In this document: piece by piece, positions 10,168 to 21,740 of the stretch | Position numbering within the stretch: position 1 is the stretch's first letter | Layout: each line of letters begins with the position of its first letter | Assembly (NCBI RefSeq): GCF_002111595.1 | Contig: NZ_LUTN01000019.1 | Span: 1 to 64,000, forward strand | DNA from: Lonsdalea britannica | Lineage (GTDB): Bacteria; Pseudomonadota; Gammaproteobacteria; Enterobacterales; Enterobacteriaceae | Direction of reading: 5' to 3' | Length of the DNA stretch: 64,000 nt | Notes under the pieces: generated by a model | Told to the model about the DNA's origin: nothing | The model's input: only the letters and a program-made list of their open reading frames with translations | The model's database searches: none | Program-made: the position numbers and the translations under genes

Positions 10168-12291
10168 ATGAAGAAGGCGCTTTTTTATCTGTTGTTACTG
10201 GTATTATTTCCGGTAGCGTTAGTGATTATCATCACCCCGATGGATAGCCAGAAACAATACATCTTTGGCTTAATCAGTATTGGTATGCTGTTTTTATTGG
10301 GCCGCAGTGAAAGCCGAAAGGTCACTGTGGTCATGGTTATTCTTACGTTATTAATGTCAACGCGCTATATATACTGGCGCGCGACGGAAACACTGCATTT
10401 TAATTCTGAGATCGAGACTATCTTGGGAATTGGCTTATTTATTGCCGAGGTCTATGTCTGGGTTATTTTGATGCTGAGTTTCATGCAGACCTTATGGCCG
10501 CTGCAACGCGGCATTGAGGCGCTGCCGGAGGATACCAACCTGTGGCCGACGGTGGACGTCTACGTCCCGACCTATAACGAAAGTCTGGATGTAGTCAGGG
10601 ATACGGTGCTGGCGGCGCAGTGCATGGATTACCCGCAGGACAAGTTCAAAGTCTACATTCTGGATGACGGCAAGCGCAGCGAGTTTGCGGTGTTCGCCGC
10701 TCAGGCTGGCGTGGGCTATATCACCCGTGACGACAACTCACACGCCAAAGCGGGCAACCTGAACCACGCCATGCAGCTCACCAGCGGCGAACTGATTTGC
10801 GTCTTCGACTGCGATCACGTGGCTAAACGTATTTTCCTACAGGCGACGGTCGGCGCGTTCCTGAAAGACGACAAACTGGCGCTGATGCAGACGCCGCACT
10901 ACTTCTATTCTCCCGATCCGTTCGAACGCAACCTCAAGGCGGCGAGACAGATGCCAAGCGAAGGCGAGCTGTTCTACGGACCGATCCAACAGGGTAATGA
11001 CTACTGGAACGCCACCTTCTTCTGCGGCAGCTGCGCGGTGATACGTCGCACGGCGCTGGAAGAAGTGGGTGGCTTCGCCGTGGAAACGGTGACGGAAGAT
11101 GCGCATACGGCGCTGAAAATGCAGCGTCGTGGCTGGAAATCCGCTTTTTTGGCGATCCCGCTTGCTGCGGGACTGGCGACCGAGCGACTGGTGCTGCATG
11201 TCATTCAGCGTACCCGCTGGGCGAGAGGAATGACGCAGATTTTCCGCGTCGACAATCCACTGCTGGGCAGAGGGCTGACCTGGCAGCAGCGTCTGTGTTA
11301 CCTCAGCGCCATGCTGCACTTCCAGTTCGGCCTGCCGCGCGTCATTTTCCTGACCGCTCCTTTGGCCTATCTATTGTTCAATCTCAATATCATTCACTCG
11401 TCGGCGAACCTGATTTTCGCCTACGTGTTGCCGCATCTGGTGATGTCGATATACCTCAATGCGAGGATGAATGGACGCTTCCGCTACAGCTTCTGGGGTG
11501 AGATTTATGAAACGGTCATGGCGTTCCATCTGATTATTCCGACGCTGTTAACGCTGATCTCCCCGCGTCACGGCAAATTCAATGTGACGGATAAAGGCGG
11601 CCTGCTGGACGTGGGCTTTTTTGACTTCCGCATTGTCAGACCGCACATCGCGACTGCCGTCCTGCTGTTCGCGGGTATCGTCGTCGGGGGCATTCGGGCC
11701 GTCGGGCACAACTATTACAACGTCGATCCGTACGTTATCGCCCTGAACGTCGCCTGGGCCTGCATCAGCCTGCTGATTTTGATGGCGGCTATCGCCGTGG
11801 CGCGGGAAACGAAACAGACGCGTCAGACTATTCGTATCGACGTCGAACTGCCGGTCATTATTCACTACGCCAGCGGTATAGCGTCACGCACGGTGACCGT
11901 GGACCTGTCGATGGGCGGCGCGCAAATCAAAGCGCCGGATCAGCGTCACAAAACCGACCCCATTGAGTGTCTTGAGCTGTTATCCCGCGCGGGGGAAATC
12001 GCGCTGCCGGTGAAGTCCGTGAGTTTTGATGACAGCACCATTCGCCTGCGGTTTGATGAAATCCCGCTGGCGCAGCGACGTGGTCTGGTACGCGTTGTGC
12101 TTTCGCGGGCGGATGCCTGGATGGACCCGCCCTGGCCACGGGACAACCCGCTGCGCTCTTTTGTGACGGTGCTCAGGACGGTGTGTGAATTCTTCTGGCT
12201 GACCTGGAAGGGAAAAAAGAAAGAGGGGGCGACGCCGTCAGCGTTACCTGCAACGACGGAAGGGACGCGGCAAGAGGATAAAACGGCATGA
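10168..12291 (+). CDS. bcsA: Cellulose synthase catalytic subunit BcsA
   Basis: Inner-membrane family 2 glycosyltransferase that polymerises UDP-glucose into beta-1,4-glucan and extrudes it through its own channel. At 707 residues it lacks the long N-terminal extension of E. coli BcsA (872). The active-site order is complete: DDGK (about 166), DCDH (214-217), TED (about 309), QRTRW (347-351) and the gating-loop motif FNVTDKGG. A C-terminal PilZ domain has RQTIR (about 552) and DLSMGG (about 579), the c-di-GMP ligands, so allosteric activation by c-di-GMP is expected. The stop overlaps the bcsB start by four bases. Confidence 0.97.
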   Translation: MKKALFYLLLLVLFPVALVIIITPMDSQKQYIFGLISIGMLFLLGRSESRKVTVVMVILTLLMSTRYIYWRATETLHFNSEIETILGIGLFIAEVYVWVILMLSFMQTLWPLQRGIEALPEDTNLWPTVDVYVPTYNESLDVVRDTVLAAQCMDYPQDKFKVYILDDGKRSEFAVFAAQAGVGYITRDDNSHAKAGNLNHAMQLTSGELICVFDCDHVAKRIFLQATVGAFLKDDKLALMQTPHYFYSPDPFERNLKAARQMPSEGELFYGPIQQGNDYWNATFFCGSCAVIRRTALEEVGGFAVETVTEDAHTALKMQRRGWKSAFLAIPLAAGLATERLVLHVIQRTRWARGMTQIFRVDNPLLGRGLTWQQRLCYLSAMLHFQFGLPRVIFLTAPLAYLLFNLNIIHSSANLIFAYVLPHLVMSIYLNARMNGRFRYSFWGEIYETVMAFHLIIPTLLTLISPRHGKFNVTDKGGLLDVGFFDFRIVRPHIATAVLLFAGIVVGGIRAVGHNYYNVDPYVIALNVAWACISLLILMAAIAVARETKQTRQTIRIDVELPVIIHYASGIASRTVTVDLSMGGAQIKAPDQRHKTDPIECLELLSRAGEIALPVKSVSFDDSTIRLRFDEIPLAQRRGLVRVVLSRADAWMDPPWPRDNPLRSFVTVLRTVCEFFWLTWKGKKKEGATPSALPATTEGTRQEDKTA

Positions 12292-14698
12292 CATACGGAT
12301 TTTTCAGGACGCCTTCTGCGTTAACGACGGTGTTGCTGCTGTGCCTGAGCGGCAGCGCCTCTGCCGCTGAGGAGTCAAGCCAGCCGCTGTCGTTAATCGA
12401 TGCCCCGTTGCCTGCGGGATTGCCCCGAATTGATGGCGGATATGAAACCGCGCCGCCCTTTGAAACGCCTTTGGCGCCCCGCGCCGCGCCGTCGTCTCCG
12501 TCCGTCCCCGCGCTGAATGCGTCGTCGGACGTTTACAATCAGCCGGTCAGCAGCACGATTTCCGTGGCGCAAATGGGGCAGGCGCAGGGCGTCGCGCTGA
12601 GCGGTGGTCAGTTGCAGGCCGGTTTGAGATTTACGCTCTCTGCCGATCAGGTGGTGACGTCCGCGCATCTGGCGCTCAAGTTCGCCGTCTCTCCGGCGTT
12701 GGCCGAGCGCAACACCGCGCTACAGCTGATGCTGAATGGACAGCCCTTGGGCAGCGTTCCCCTGACGACGAACGGGCAGGAGACCGGGACCTATCAGATT
12801 GAGATCCCTGCTGCGCTGGTGGTGTCCGACAACAACCTGAGTTTCCGCATCATCAATTCAGACCGTCTGCTGTGCGAGCGCGACAATGCTCATCAATACA
12901 ACGTCACCATTCTGCCGAGCACCACGTTACAGCTGGAAGGGCAGCAGCTGAATGTCGGAGCGGACATCGGCAACTTCCCGCGACCGTTTATCGACTCCAT
13001 GCAGATGGCGACGGCCTCCGTGCCGATGATTTTTCCCGCCGAGCCGACGGCCGATCAGGTGAGCGCGGCGGCGCTGGTGGCATCCTGGATGGGGGTGCAG
13101 ACCAACGGGCGAGATATCACTTTCCCCGTGAAGCGAGACAGCGTGCCGGAACAAAACGGTATTTTGTTCGGTTACCCGGGCCAGAAGATCGGTCGTGTGA
13201 CGTTGCCGCAGGTCGACGCGCCGACGTTACAGCTGATGGATAATCCAGATAACCCGATCTACAAGCTGCTGCTGGTGGTAGGGAAGAACGAGGATCAGCT
13301 GAGACAAGCCGCCTATTATCTCGTCAGCCAGCCGTTGGCCTCGAAGCAGTCGGCCATCACCGTCACCCCGCAAACCCTTCCGCGGCATAAGAGCTACGAT
13401 GCGCCGCGCTGGATCAGCACCGATCGGCGTGTCCGTTTCAGCGAACTGCTGGAGCAAGATCAGAGCATGACGTCACTCGGCATCTGGCACTCCGCGCAGA
13501 ACCTCAAGTTTCGGGCGGCCCCCGACCTCTTCCTGTGGGACGGCGAAACAATCCCGGTGCACATCAGCTATCGCTTCCCGGCGGAGAACTGGATTGATGA
13601 ACATCGCTCTGACCTGAACGTGACGCTTAACGGCACGTTTATCAGCAACTTACCGATGGTGAAAGAGGGCCTGCTGGAGCAACTTTGGCGTCGGCTGGGG
13701 GGCGATAATCGTCAGGAATCTTATACGCTGAAGCTCGACCCCTATCTGATTTACGGCTTTAACCAACTGCAGCTCTACTTCAACATCCGGCCCAAAGCGG
13801 ATGCGCCGTGCAGCGTACTGCTGAACAACAACATCAAAAGCCGCATTGAGAACGACTCGTGGATAGACCTGACCCGAACGCGTCACTTCACGATGTTGCC
13901 CAATCTGTCGTATTTCATCGGCGCGTCCTTCCCCTTCTCCCGGCTGGCTGACTACGCGCAGACGGTGATGTTGCTGCCGGAACGCCCCACCGATCAGGAA
14001 ATTAGCACGCTGCTCGGCATGGCGGGTCGCTCCGGCGACGCGACCGGCGTCAGTATCAATCACAATCAGGTCGTGTTTGGCGTGCCGAAAGACGGCGTAG
14101 CGCTGCATCGGCTGCAAAACAGCGATGTGCTGGCGGTCACGACGCTACCGCACGCAGGGTTTAACGCGGCGCTGCTGGCGGAGTCTCCTTACCAGACCGA
14201 CGGTCATGCGCTGGGTGTCAAAATGCCCAGCGTGCCGGAAAAACTTGTCAGCTGGCTAACCGGCGACTGGGCCCGCCACCCGATAGATGCCGACCGCTAC
14301 TTCTCCTCGAATGAGCTCTGGCGTGGTTTTGTCAGCTATCGATCCCCGTGGAACCCTAAACGTGTCGCGGTAGTCGTGCTGGCGACGAACGACCAGCAGT
14401 TGCAGCGGCTGCATGGCGACCTGACGTCGGCGCGCGTTACCGCGGCGATTCGCGGCGATACCGCCATCATCACCGATGAGAATGGTATCCGCAGTTTCCG
14501 GGTCGGCCCGCAGTTCCCCAGTGGGCAAATGCCTGGTACATGATGATTATCTGGTATGCCAACCAGCATGCCGTCATTTTGGCGTTTGTCGCCTTAATCA
14601 CGGCCTCGTTAGGCGGAGCGGGTTTGTATCGCGTGCTGAAACGCCGCGCCCATCGCCGTCTGCACCCGCAGCATGAGCGTGATTCAGGCCGGAAATAA
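12288..14698 (+). CDS. bcsB: Cellulose synthase regulatory subunit BcsB (single-base frameshift near the C-terminus)
   Basis: Periplasmic, membrane-anchored partner of BcsA that guides the emerging glucan through carbohydrate-binding domains. A signal peptide ends near SASA at residue 26. The frame opened at 12288 stops at 14543 just after FRVGPQFPSGQMPG. Restoring one C near 14532 (ATGCCTGG read as ATGCCCTGG) continues as WYMMIIWYANQ followed by a hydrophobic stretch and a basic tail, which is the expected C-terminal transmembrane anchor that BcsB needs to activate BcsA. The restored gene ends at 14698, 11 bases before bcsC. The missing base is probably a sequencing error (see findings). Confidence 0.9.
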
Positions 14699-14709
14699 TT
14701 GAGCGATCT

Positions 14710-17700
14710 ATGAAAAAGAACACACTGACAGCCAGAATGCTTCGGTCACTGTGCCTGATTGGGGCGGCGGCGCTGTCCGCGCCGACGCAGGCGGCGGACA
14801 ACACTAACCCGGCGTTTCAGGCGTTATTCGATCAGGCGGAATATTGGCATCAACGCGCCCACGACGATTTGGCTAAAGGCGCCTTGCAGAAGGTGCTGGC
14901 GGTCGACGCCGAAAACACCCGCGCGATTTACCTGATGGCGCTTTACTCTCAACAGCGCGGCGACAACGCCGAGGCCACGAAGTGGCGTACGCGTCTGGCG
15001 AGCATTTCGCCGCAAGATCCTCGGTTGCAGGAGCTGGACAGCTCCCGGCGCTGGCAGAATATTCTGCCCGCTCAGCTGGCGCTGGCTCGCCAGCAGGCCC
15101 GTAGCGGCAACATCGCCGCTTCGCTGCAAACCTGGCGCAACCTGTTCGACGGCGGGCAGCCGCCGGCCAATGTGGCGGTCGAGTATTATCTGACGATGGC
15201 GGGCGATCGCACGCTGTGGCCGCAGGCGTTGGACGGTCTACGTCAGTTCGCGGCGGTGAATCCGCAGGATATTCAGGCCCGGCTGGCGCTGGGGAAGGCG
15301 CTGACCTATCAGGAATCCACCCGGCGCGAAGGACTACAGTTGCTGGATGCCATGGCCTCCGGCAACCCCGACGCGGACGGCGCTATGCGCCAGGCCCTGT
15401 TGTGGATGAGTCCTCAGCCGGAGGACGCGGCGCTGTATGGCAACTACCAGCAGCGTCACCCGCAGGATAATGCGGTGATGGCGCACTATCGCACCAACGT
15501 TGGCGGCGCGGCGAAAGGAAAAGGCTTCGCCGAACTGAACAGCGGCGATGCGGACGGTGCGCAGCAGGCGTTTGAACAGGTGCTTCAGACCTCGCCGCAG
15601 GATGCGGATGCGCTGGCCGGTCTCGGCTATATCGCCCAGCGTCGAGGCGACTACGCCAGCGCCGCCAACTATCTGGAGCAGGCGGCGAAGCAGGGCGGAG
15701 AAAACAGCGTCGAACGCCGACAGCAGGCGGAGGATGCCCGTTTTTACGCGCAATTGAGTATGGCGCAGCAGGCGATGAAAGCGGGCAATGCCGCGCAGGC
15801 GCTGACGCTTAGCGAACCGCTGATGCAGGCAAGCGGAGAACGCGGCATCGCCGTTCGTCTCTTTCGGGCCGATGTGCAACGTCGCAGCAGTCAGCTGACG
15901 CAGGCGGAGCAGAGTTATCGCGATGTGCTGACGCTGGATGCGGATAACAACGCAGCAAAAGAAGGGTTGTACTATGTGCTGCACCAGCAGAATCGCAGTA
16001 CGGAAGCTGACGCGCTGCTGGCGGAATTGCCGGATAGCCTACGCCAACGTCTGGCGCCGCGCGTAGCGGTGGTCGAAGGCAGCGCGTCGATGAGGCGCGC
16101 CGCAGAGCGCGAGCTGGCCGCGGGGCGCTCGGCGCAGGCTATCGCGATTTTGCAGCAGGCGATACAGCGCTGGCCCGCCGATGGCTGGGTGAGATACGAC
16201 CTGGCGCGCGCTTACAAACAGCAAGGGGACATGACGACGGCCGCTGATGTGATGCAGCCGCTGTACCGTCCCGGCGCTAGCCCGAGCAGCTGTTCGCTGG
16301 CGCGCTTTTCGCCAGTCAAAACGGCGCCTGGCAGCAAACCGGGGCGCTGTTGGCTCGCGTACCCGAGCGCCAGCAAACACCGAATATGCGTGCGCTGGCA
16401 CGACGGGCCAACTTCAATCTGCAAATGGTGACGGCGCGAGATTATCTGAAAACCGGCGCTAATGTGGCGGCGGCCAACACCCTGAAGGCGCTGGCGGTGA
16501 ATCCTCCCGCCGATCCGCAGGATGCCGGACAGCTGGCGCAAGCGTTGGCGGCGGCGGGCGATACCGCCGGTGCCGTCGGCGTCGTGCGCAATAACATGCA
16601 GCGTGGTATTCAAGGCAATGCGGGCGACTACGCGGCGCAGGTCGCCGTCCTGAATCAGGCTGGTCTGGGTCAGGAAGCGCAGTCGTGGCTGAGCAATCCC
16701 GATATGCTGGCTCGCAGCACGCCGGAACAGTTGGCCGCCGTGCGTAACGGCGGCGTGATCCAGGAGGCGGATCGCCTGCGCGAGGCCCGGCAGTATGCGG
16801 CCGCTTACGACAAACTGATCGGCGCGTTGCAGCACGATCCGCAGAATACCGATTTGATGCTGGCGATGGCGCGACTCTATCAGTCCGGCAAAATGAATCA
16901 GGAAGCGGCGACGGTCTACGACTATCTGATGACGCGCGATACCCCGACGCAAGATGCGCGCGTCGGCGCTATCGACGTGGCATTGGCGCAGAACGACGTC
17001 TCGAAAGCCAGCACGCTGGCCGCCGGCCTGAGCGACAAACAGACGCCCGAACGCCTGCTGCTGCTGGCGCGTGTGGCTGACGCGGAAGGGAACAAAGCGC
17101 AGGCAATAGCCTATCTGCGTACGGCCCGTGGGAAAATGATTGGGCTGCAGGGCGCGGAGTCCGGCAGCCTGCCGGTGATTGGCGGACTGGCGCTGGCGGA
17201 TAATCCGTTCATCAACCGGACGACGGAAAGCACGCGTCGTTCGCCGTCGACCTACGGCAGCGCGATGCCGTGGCAGCAACGTGACGAAACCGCCGACTAT
17301 CGCGCGGTTGGGGGGCAGCGCCTCGACGGAACGTCGGGGGGCACGACGGCCTCTGCGCAGAACGGCACTTTCCGCCAGATTAACCAGATGATGGATACGC
17401 TGGAGAGTGACACCGGCACCTGGGTTCAGACCGGGGTGCAGGTGCGTGGTCGGGACGGCGAGTCCGGCCTTAGCAAGTTGACCGAGGCGAAAGCACCGTT
17501 GACGTGGTCCAGCGCGCCGTTGGGCGAGGATCGATTCAACTTTACCGTGACGCCCGTGACGCTGAGCGCGGGAAGCGCCGAAGACACTTCCAGCCGTCGC
17601 TTCGGTCAGGGGGCGCTTCAGCAGGCCGATAGCGCTGACAGAGCACTCAAAGCCTCTTCCTCAGGAACCATCAACCTTGACGAGATCACGGCGGACTCTC

Positions 17701-18557
17701 CCGGTGCGCAGAACGCCACCGGCGTAGAGCTCAATCTGGCGTTGACCGGTAAACAATACAAGGTGGATATCGGTTCGACCCCGCTGGGGCAGGATCTCAG
17801 CACGCTGGTGGGGGGCGTTCAGTGGTCGCCGAAACTGACCGACTTCCTGACGCTGGTGCTGACCGGCGAGCGTCGGGCGGTCACCGACAGCCTGCTTTCC
17901 TACGTCGGCGCGCGCGACGCCTATAGCGGCGAGAAGTGGGGCCGAGTGACCAAGAACGGCGGAACGGCGCTGCTGAGCTATGACGACGGCGACGCCGGTT
18001 TCTATGGCGGCGCAGGCGCCTACAGCTATTTGGGCGAGAACGTGAAGAGCAACAAAAGTCTGGTGGCGAATGCCGGGGCTTATGTGCGTCCCTATCACGA
18101 TAGCGAGCGTGAGCTGAAGACCGGCATCAGCATGTCGTGGATGGATTTCTCCCGTAACCTGAGCTACTACAGCTACGGGCAGGGCGGTTATTTCAGTCCG
18201 CAGAACTTCGTCTCGGTTTCTTTCCCCATCGATTACACCCAGAAATACGACGATCTGAGCGTGAAGATCGGCGGCGCTTTGGGCTATCAGTCCTACTCGC
18301 AGGATCGCAGCGCCTACTACCCCAACGACCCGTTATTACAGAATGCGTTGGAAAGGGCCGCCGCCAGCGGCCTGACGCAAGAAGCCTATTATCCCGGCAC
18401 CAGTAAAAACGGTATCGGCTACAACCTGCACGCCGGGGCTGACTATAAGGTCAATCGCAACGTCACCATCGGCGGTCAGCTCGGTTACGACACCTTCGGT
18501 GACTATAACGAAAGCAGCGCGCAACTCTATTTCCGCTATATGCTTGGAGGTGAATAA
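14710..18557 (+). CDS. bcsC: Cellulose synthase outer-membrane export subunit BcsC (single-base frameshift)
   Basis: Outer-membrane porin with a long periplasmic TPR superhelix that carries cellulose out of the cell. The signal peptide ends TQA near residue 29. The TPR region is Ala/Gln-rich with repeated AxxxLGxxxxxxG-type helices. The C-terminal beta-barrel finishes with the aromatic strand LYFRYMLGGE. Two ORFs (14710-16431 and 16350-18557) join when one G is restored near 16283 (CCCGAGCAG as CCCGGAGCAG), giving the normal length of roughly 1,280 residues. A ribosome site for bcsD (GGAGG) lies inside the last codons. Confidence 0.92.
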
Positions 18558-18559
18558 GC

Positions 18560-19030
18560 ATGAGTGAATATCATCAAACGACCTTGCAGTACTATCGCCA
18601 GCAGCAGTGCCCGCCGGGCTGGTTTGATCTTCTCGGGATCATCATTGAGAATATGATGAACAACGTCGGTGAAAGCGAAGGTCAGGCTTTTCTCCAGCAA
18701 ATGGGCGAGGCGCTTGCGAAGCGTTATCCCCTGTCGGCGGCATTGACCGTGGCTGACCTGGAGCGGGAGATGAATGCGGTGCTGGCCACGTTTGATTGGG
18801 GCTATGTCGAACTGCTGCCGGGCGACGCGTCGCTGGACATTCTCCACCTGGCTCTGCCTGCCGGTGACAGCGCGTTGAGCAAAGCGCGCTGGCTGATGGC
18901 GATCAAAGCGGTGTTGCAGGGGCTGTATGCGCACTGGTTGAAAGAGCAGGGCGGCGGCGCTCATGTGCCGCTGGTCGGTGAAGCGACCGACGATGAGACG
19001 GCGCTGCGATTTCGTTATCAAAATAACTAG
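18560..19030 (+). CDS. bcsD: Cellulose synthase subunit BcsD (type I operon)
   Basis: 156-residue periplasmic protein of the kind that, in Komagataeibacter, forms an octameric ring aligning glucan chains; it defines type I operons and also occurs in Dickeya. Recognisable blocks are the N-terminal [31 protein letters not shown] and the [12 protein letters not shown] strand. There is no signal peptide, as is usual for BcsD. It starts three bases after bcsC, whose end supplies the GGAGGTG ribosome site, and ends 10 bases before bcsZ. Confidence 0.9.
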   Translation: MSEYHQTTLQYYRQQQCPPGWFDLLGIIIENMMNNVGESEGQAFLQQMGEALAKRYPLSAALTVADLEREMNAVLATFDWGYVELLPGDASLDILHLALPAGDSALSKARWLMAIKAVLQGLYAHWLKEQGGGAHVPLVGEATDDETALRFRYQNN

Positions 19031-19040
19031 AGGGGAAAGC

Positions 19041-20054
19041 ATGATAAAGCCATTGCGGCACTGGACTATGGTCTTGCTCATGGCGTTATGCAGCACGAGT
19101 GCGATAGCGGCAGATCAGGGATGGGATAGCTACAAAAGCCGTTTTTTAACGGTGGATGGGCGAATTCAGGATACCGGCAATAACAACGTCAGCCATACGG
19201 AAGGGCAAGGTTTCGCCATGTTGCTGGCGGTACATTATGATGACCGGAACACCTTCGACCAGCTGTGGTCATGGACGCAGTCCCATCTCAAAAACAAACA
19301 GAACGGTCTGTTCTACTGGCGCTATACCCCGAAAGCGGCCGACCCGGTGGCCGACAAAAATAATGCTTCCGACGGCGACGTCATGATTGCCTGGGCTTTG
19401 TTGAAGGCCGGTGAGAAGTGGCGCAACGAGCAGTATTTACAGGCGTCCGACAGCCTGCAAAAAGACATCATCGCGCACAATGTGACCCGTTACGCCGGGC
19501 ATACGGTGATGTTGCCGGGCGCGAATGGTTTCAACAAAAGCACCTACCTTGTCCTCAATCCTTCTTATTTTATCTTCCCCGCTTGGGAAGATTTTTCTAA
19601 ACGCAGCCATCTGCCGGTGTGGCATCAGCTGATTGAAGACGGGATGCTGTTGCTGAGTAAAACGCGGTTCGGGGATACCAATCTGCCGTCGGACTGGGTG
19701 GCGCTGAACGCCGATGGTTCTATGGCCCCGGCGATGAACTGGCCGTCGCGCTTCAGCTACGACGCCATCCGCATTCCACTGTACGTTTACTGGTACGACC
19801 GTGAGAGCGCGGAGCTTAGCGCGTTCCGCCTGTACTGGCATGGTTTTCCGCGTCTTCGAACGCCCGCCTGGGTGGACGTGTTGAATAACCACACCGCGCC
19901 GTACATGATGAGCGGCGGCCTGCTGGCGGTACGGGATTTGACGATGGGCGACGTCCAGCAGGTGACTGACGCCATCAGCCCTGATGAAGACTACTACTCC
20001 GCCAGTCTGCATCTTCTGGCCAATCTGGCGCGGGTCACCGCCGACGCGCGTTAA
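19041..20054 (+). CDS. bcsZ: Periplasmic endo-1,4-beta-glucanase BcsZ (glycoside hydrolase family 8)
   Basis: Cellulase that trims nascent glucan in the periplasm during synthesis. The start at 19041 ([10 protein letters not shown]) has AGGGGA 8 bases upstream and gives 337 residues with a signal peptide cleaved after AIA. The GH8 acid residue sits in [10 protein letters not shown] (Glu54), and the conserved [12 protein letters not shown] segment follows at about residue 110. An in-frame ATG at 18963 lies inside bcsD and is rejected. It is the last gene of the bcs operon; a 7-bp stem at 20061-20089 follows without a T tract. Confidence 0.95.
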   Translation: MIKPLRHWTMVLLMALCSTSAIAADQGWDSYKSRFLTVDGRIQDTGNNNVSHTEGQGFAMLLAVHYDDRNTFDQLWSWTQSHLKNKQNGLFYWRYTPKAADPVADKNNASDGDVMIAWALLKAGEKWRNEQYLQASDSLQKDIIAHNVTRYAGHTVMLPGANGFNKSTYLVLNPSYFIFPAWEDFSKRSHLPVWHQLIEDGMLLLSKTRFGDTNLPSDWVALNADGSMAPAMNWPSRFSYDAIRIPLYVYWYDRESAELSAFRLYWHGFPRLRTPAWVDVLNNHTAPYMMSGGLLAVRDLTMGDVQQVTDAISPDEDYYSASLHLLANLARVTADAR

Positions 20055-20263
20055 CCTCATCAGGCGCCGCCGTATTCCGGTTGCGCCTGCTTAAGACTAA
20101 TAAGAGCGCCCTTTTTCTGATGTTCGGCCACTGACAGAAAGACTTTCCTCAGAAAAATCCTTAAACCTTTTAACCGACTTCCCTTTGCATCCTATAAACT
20201 TGGCGCTCGAGATATACTGTACGGCTGTTTTTCCCCGTGCGTCGGGGTTTTGGGAGAATAGGT

Positions 20264-21436
20264 TTGCACGTTCGTCGTTCACTAACTATCAAACAGATGA
20301 CGGTGATTTCGGCAGTGTCGGTCACCGCCGTCTGCCTGTTTATCGTGATCCAGCTGTTCCATTTCGTGCATCAGCGACGGGATGATTACGTGCGTCAGCT
20401 GGAACACATTGCCTACTCCGTGCGAACTCCCCTGACCAATGCCGTCTTACAGGGCGATGTGGTCGAGGCCGACGGCCTGCTCAACAACTTATTGCCAGTC
20501 GGCTTTCTGAGCCGGGCCTATCTGGTGCTCCCGGGCGAGCTGCATACGCTGCATGCCAACTTTCCGTCCGAACGGCCCTTACCGCGTTGGATAGCGCGGA
20601 CGTTTAATCTGCCCATTGAAGTCTCGATTCCTTTATATTCCCTGCCGCAGGTGCCGGGCTCTACGCCGCTGGCGCATCTGGTGTTGCAGGCGGACTCGTA
20701 CCGGATGTTCCAATTTATCGTCAGCACGTTTTCGACCCTGCTGGTGACCTATCTGTTGCTGGCGCTGATCCTCTCGGTAGGCATCACCTGGTGTGTGAAA
20801 CACCGCGTCGTCAACCCGCTTCGTTTAATCATCAAAGAGTTGCAGGATGTTCCCGCCGAGTCTTTGCCCGACTGTCCGCTGACGCTGCCGGAGCGGCATA
20901 GCGACGACGAACTGGGTATGTTGGTGCGCAGCTACAACCGTAATTTGCGGCGGTGGAAGTCGCACCGCCGTGCGGGTGATGAGGCGCTGACGGACAAAGC
21001 GACGCTCATTAACGCTTTATCTCGCCAAAGGGAACCGTTCTGTCTGTGCGTGGTGGGGCTGGAAGGAGAAGCGGTCCGTGGAAGCGACACTCTGCCGCCA
21101 ATGCTTGCGGCGCTGCGTACTGTTATCGGCGATTCCAGTCTGCTGGCGCGTCTGGATAACGACGAATATGCCGTGTTGGGCGCGGTGCCGGCGACACCCG
21201 ATCTTGCGCAGGCGTGGGGACATCAAACCCTCGCGCTTCTGCGTGAAGGAGGATTGCTCGCGGGCGTGAATGTCAGTATCGGTTTGCTGGCGGTGCCCGA
21301 CGAGGCGGCGTTCATGCAGCCCAACGCCGCCGGGCAATGGCTGGCGCAGGCCCGTCTGGCGATGGAGCAGGCGCGCGGCGCGGGTGGCGATGCCGCTCTC
21401 TCCCTCGTCGCCTCCCAGCTCGCTCCCCACTCTTAA
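20264..21436 (+). CDS. HmsP/PdeK (YhjK)-like membrane protein truncated before the EAL domain
   Basis: The N-terminus (HVRRSLTIKQMTVIS) matches E. coli YhjK, which starts at the same residues, so I place the start at the TTG at 20264 behind GGGAGAATAGG rather than at the ATG at 20237. It has a first TM at residues 12-32, a periplasmic sensor, a second TM near 165-185, HAMP (NPLRLIIKELQDVP) and a degenerate GGDEF-like region whose signature is DNDEY. YhjK is about 650 residues with a C-terminal EAL phosphodiesterase; here the frame ends at 390 residues and no EAL coding sequence follows in any frame before dctA. It probably cannot make or degrade c-di-GMP, and may be a remnant or a sensor/adaptor. 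The position next to bcs is conserved with E. coli. Confidence 0.78.
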   Translation: MHVRRSLTIKQMTVISAVSVTAVCLFIVIQLFHFVHQRRDDYVRQLEHIAYSVRTPLTNAVLQGDVVEADGLLNNLLPVGFLSRAYLVLPGELHTLHANFPSERPLPRWIARTFNLPIEVSIPLYSLPQVPGSTPLAHLVLQADSYRMFQFIVSTFSTLLVTYLLLALILSVGITWCVKHRVVNPLRLIIKELQDVPAESLPDCPLTLPERHSDDELGMLVRSYNRNLRRWKSHRRAGDEALTDKATLINALSRQREPFCLCVVGLEGEAVRGSDTLPPMLAALRTVIGDSSLLARLDNDEYAVLGAVPATPDLAQAWGHQTLALLREGGLLAGVNVSIGLLAVPDEAAFMQPNAAGQWLAQARLAMEQARGAGGDAALSLVASQLAPHS

Positions 21437-21740
21437 CAACGACGTCGCCTTTCTGCCCGTGGGCGACAATGCTCTTATTTAAATTATTTAATAAATAACA
21501 GAGTGTTAGATCGCTCTCCGTCCTTTCCCCCGCTGACATTGTTATCGGGCTGTTTCTGCACTATTTTTTATTCATAACCCATTGATGCGATTCAGCTCCT
21601 AACTCTCGCCTTTAAGTCACAAACTTAAGTTATAAAAGATATTCGAACTGTTAATGCAATGTTACTTTTCTGCGCAATCACAGGTGGCTGTGTTATGCCG
21701 TTTCTCGTCCACGTGTGCACTCCTACCCAAGGACATAATG
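21437..21740. other. Intergenic region upstream of dctA
   Basis: No EAL-domain remnant or other coding region was found. The stretch is AT-rich in its first 200 bases and must hold the dctA promoter. AAGGA at 21729-21733 is the dctA ribosome site. Confidence 0.6.

Noticed and set aside
21437-21660. Frameshifted EAL domain downstream of the YhjK homologue
   Set aside because: All three forward frames were read to dctA; no E-A/V-L motif or other EAL blocks are present, so a single-base error cannot explain the truncation.
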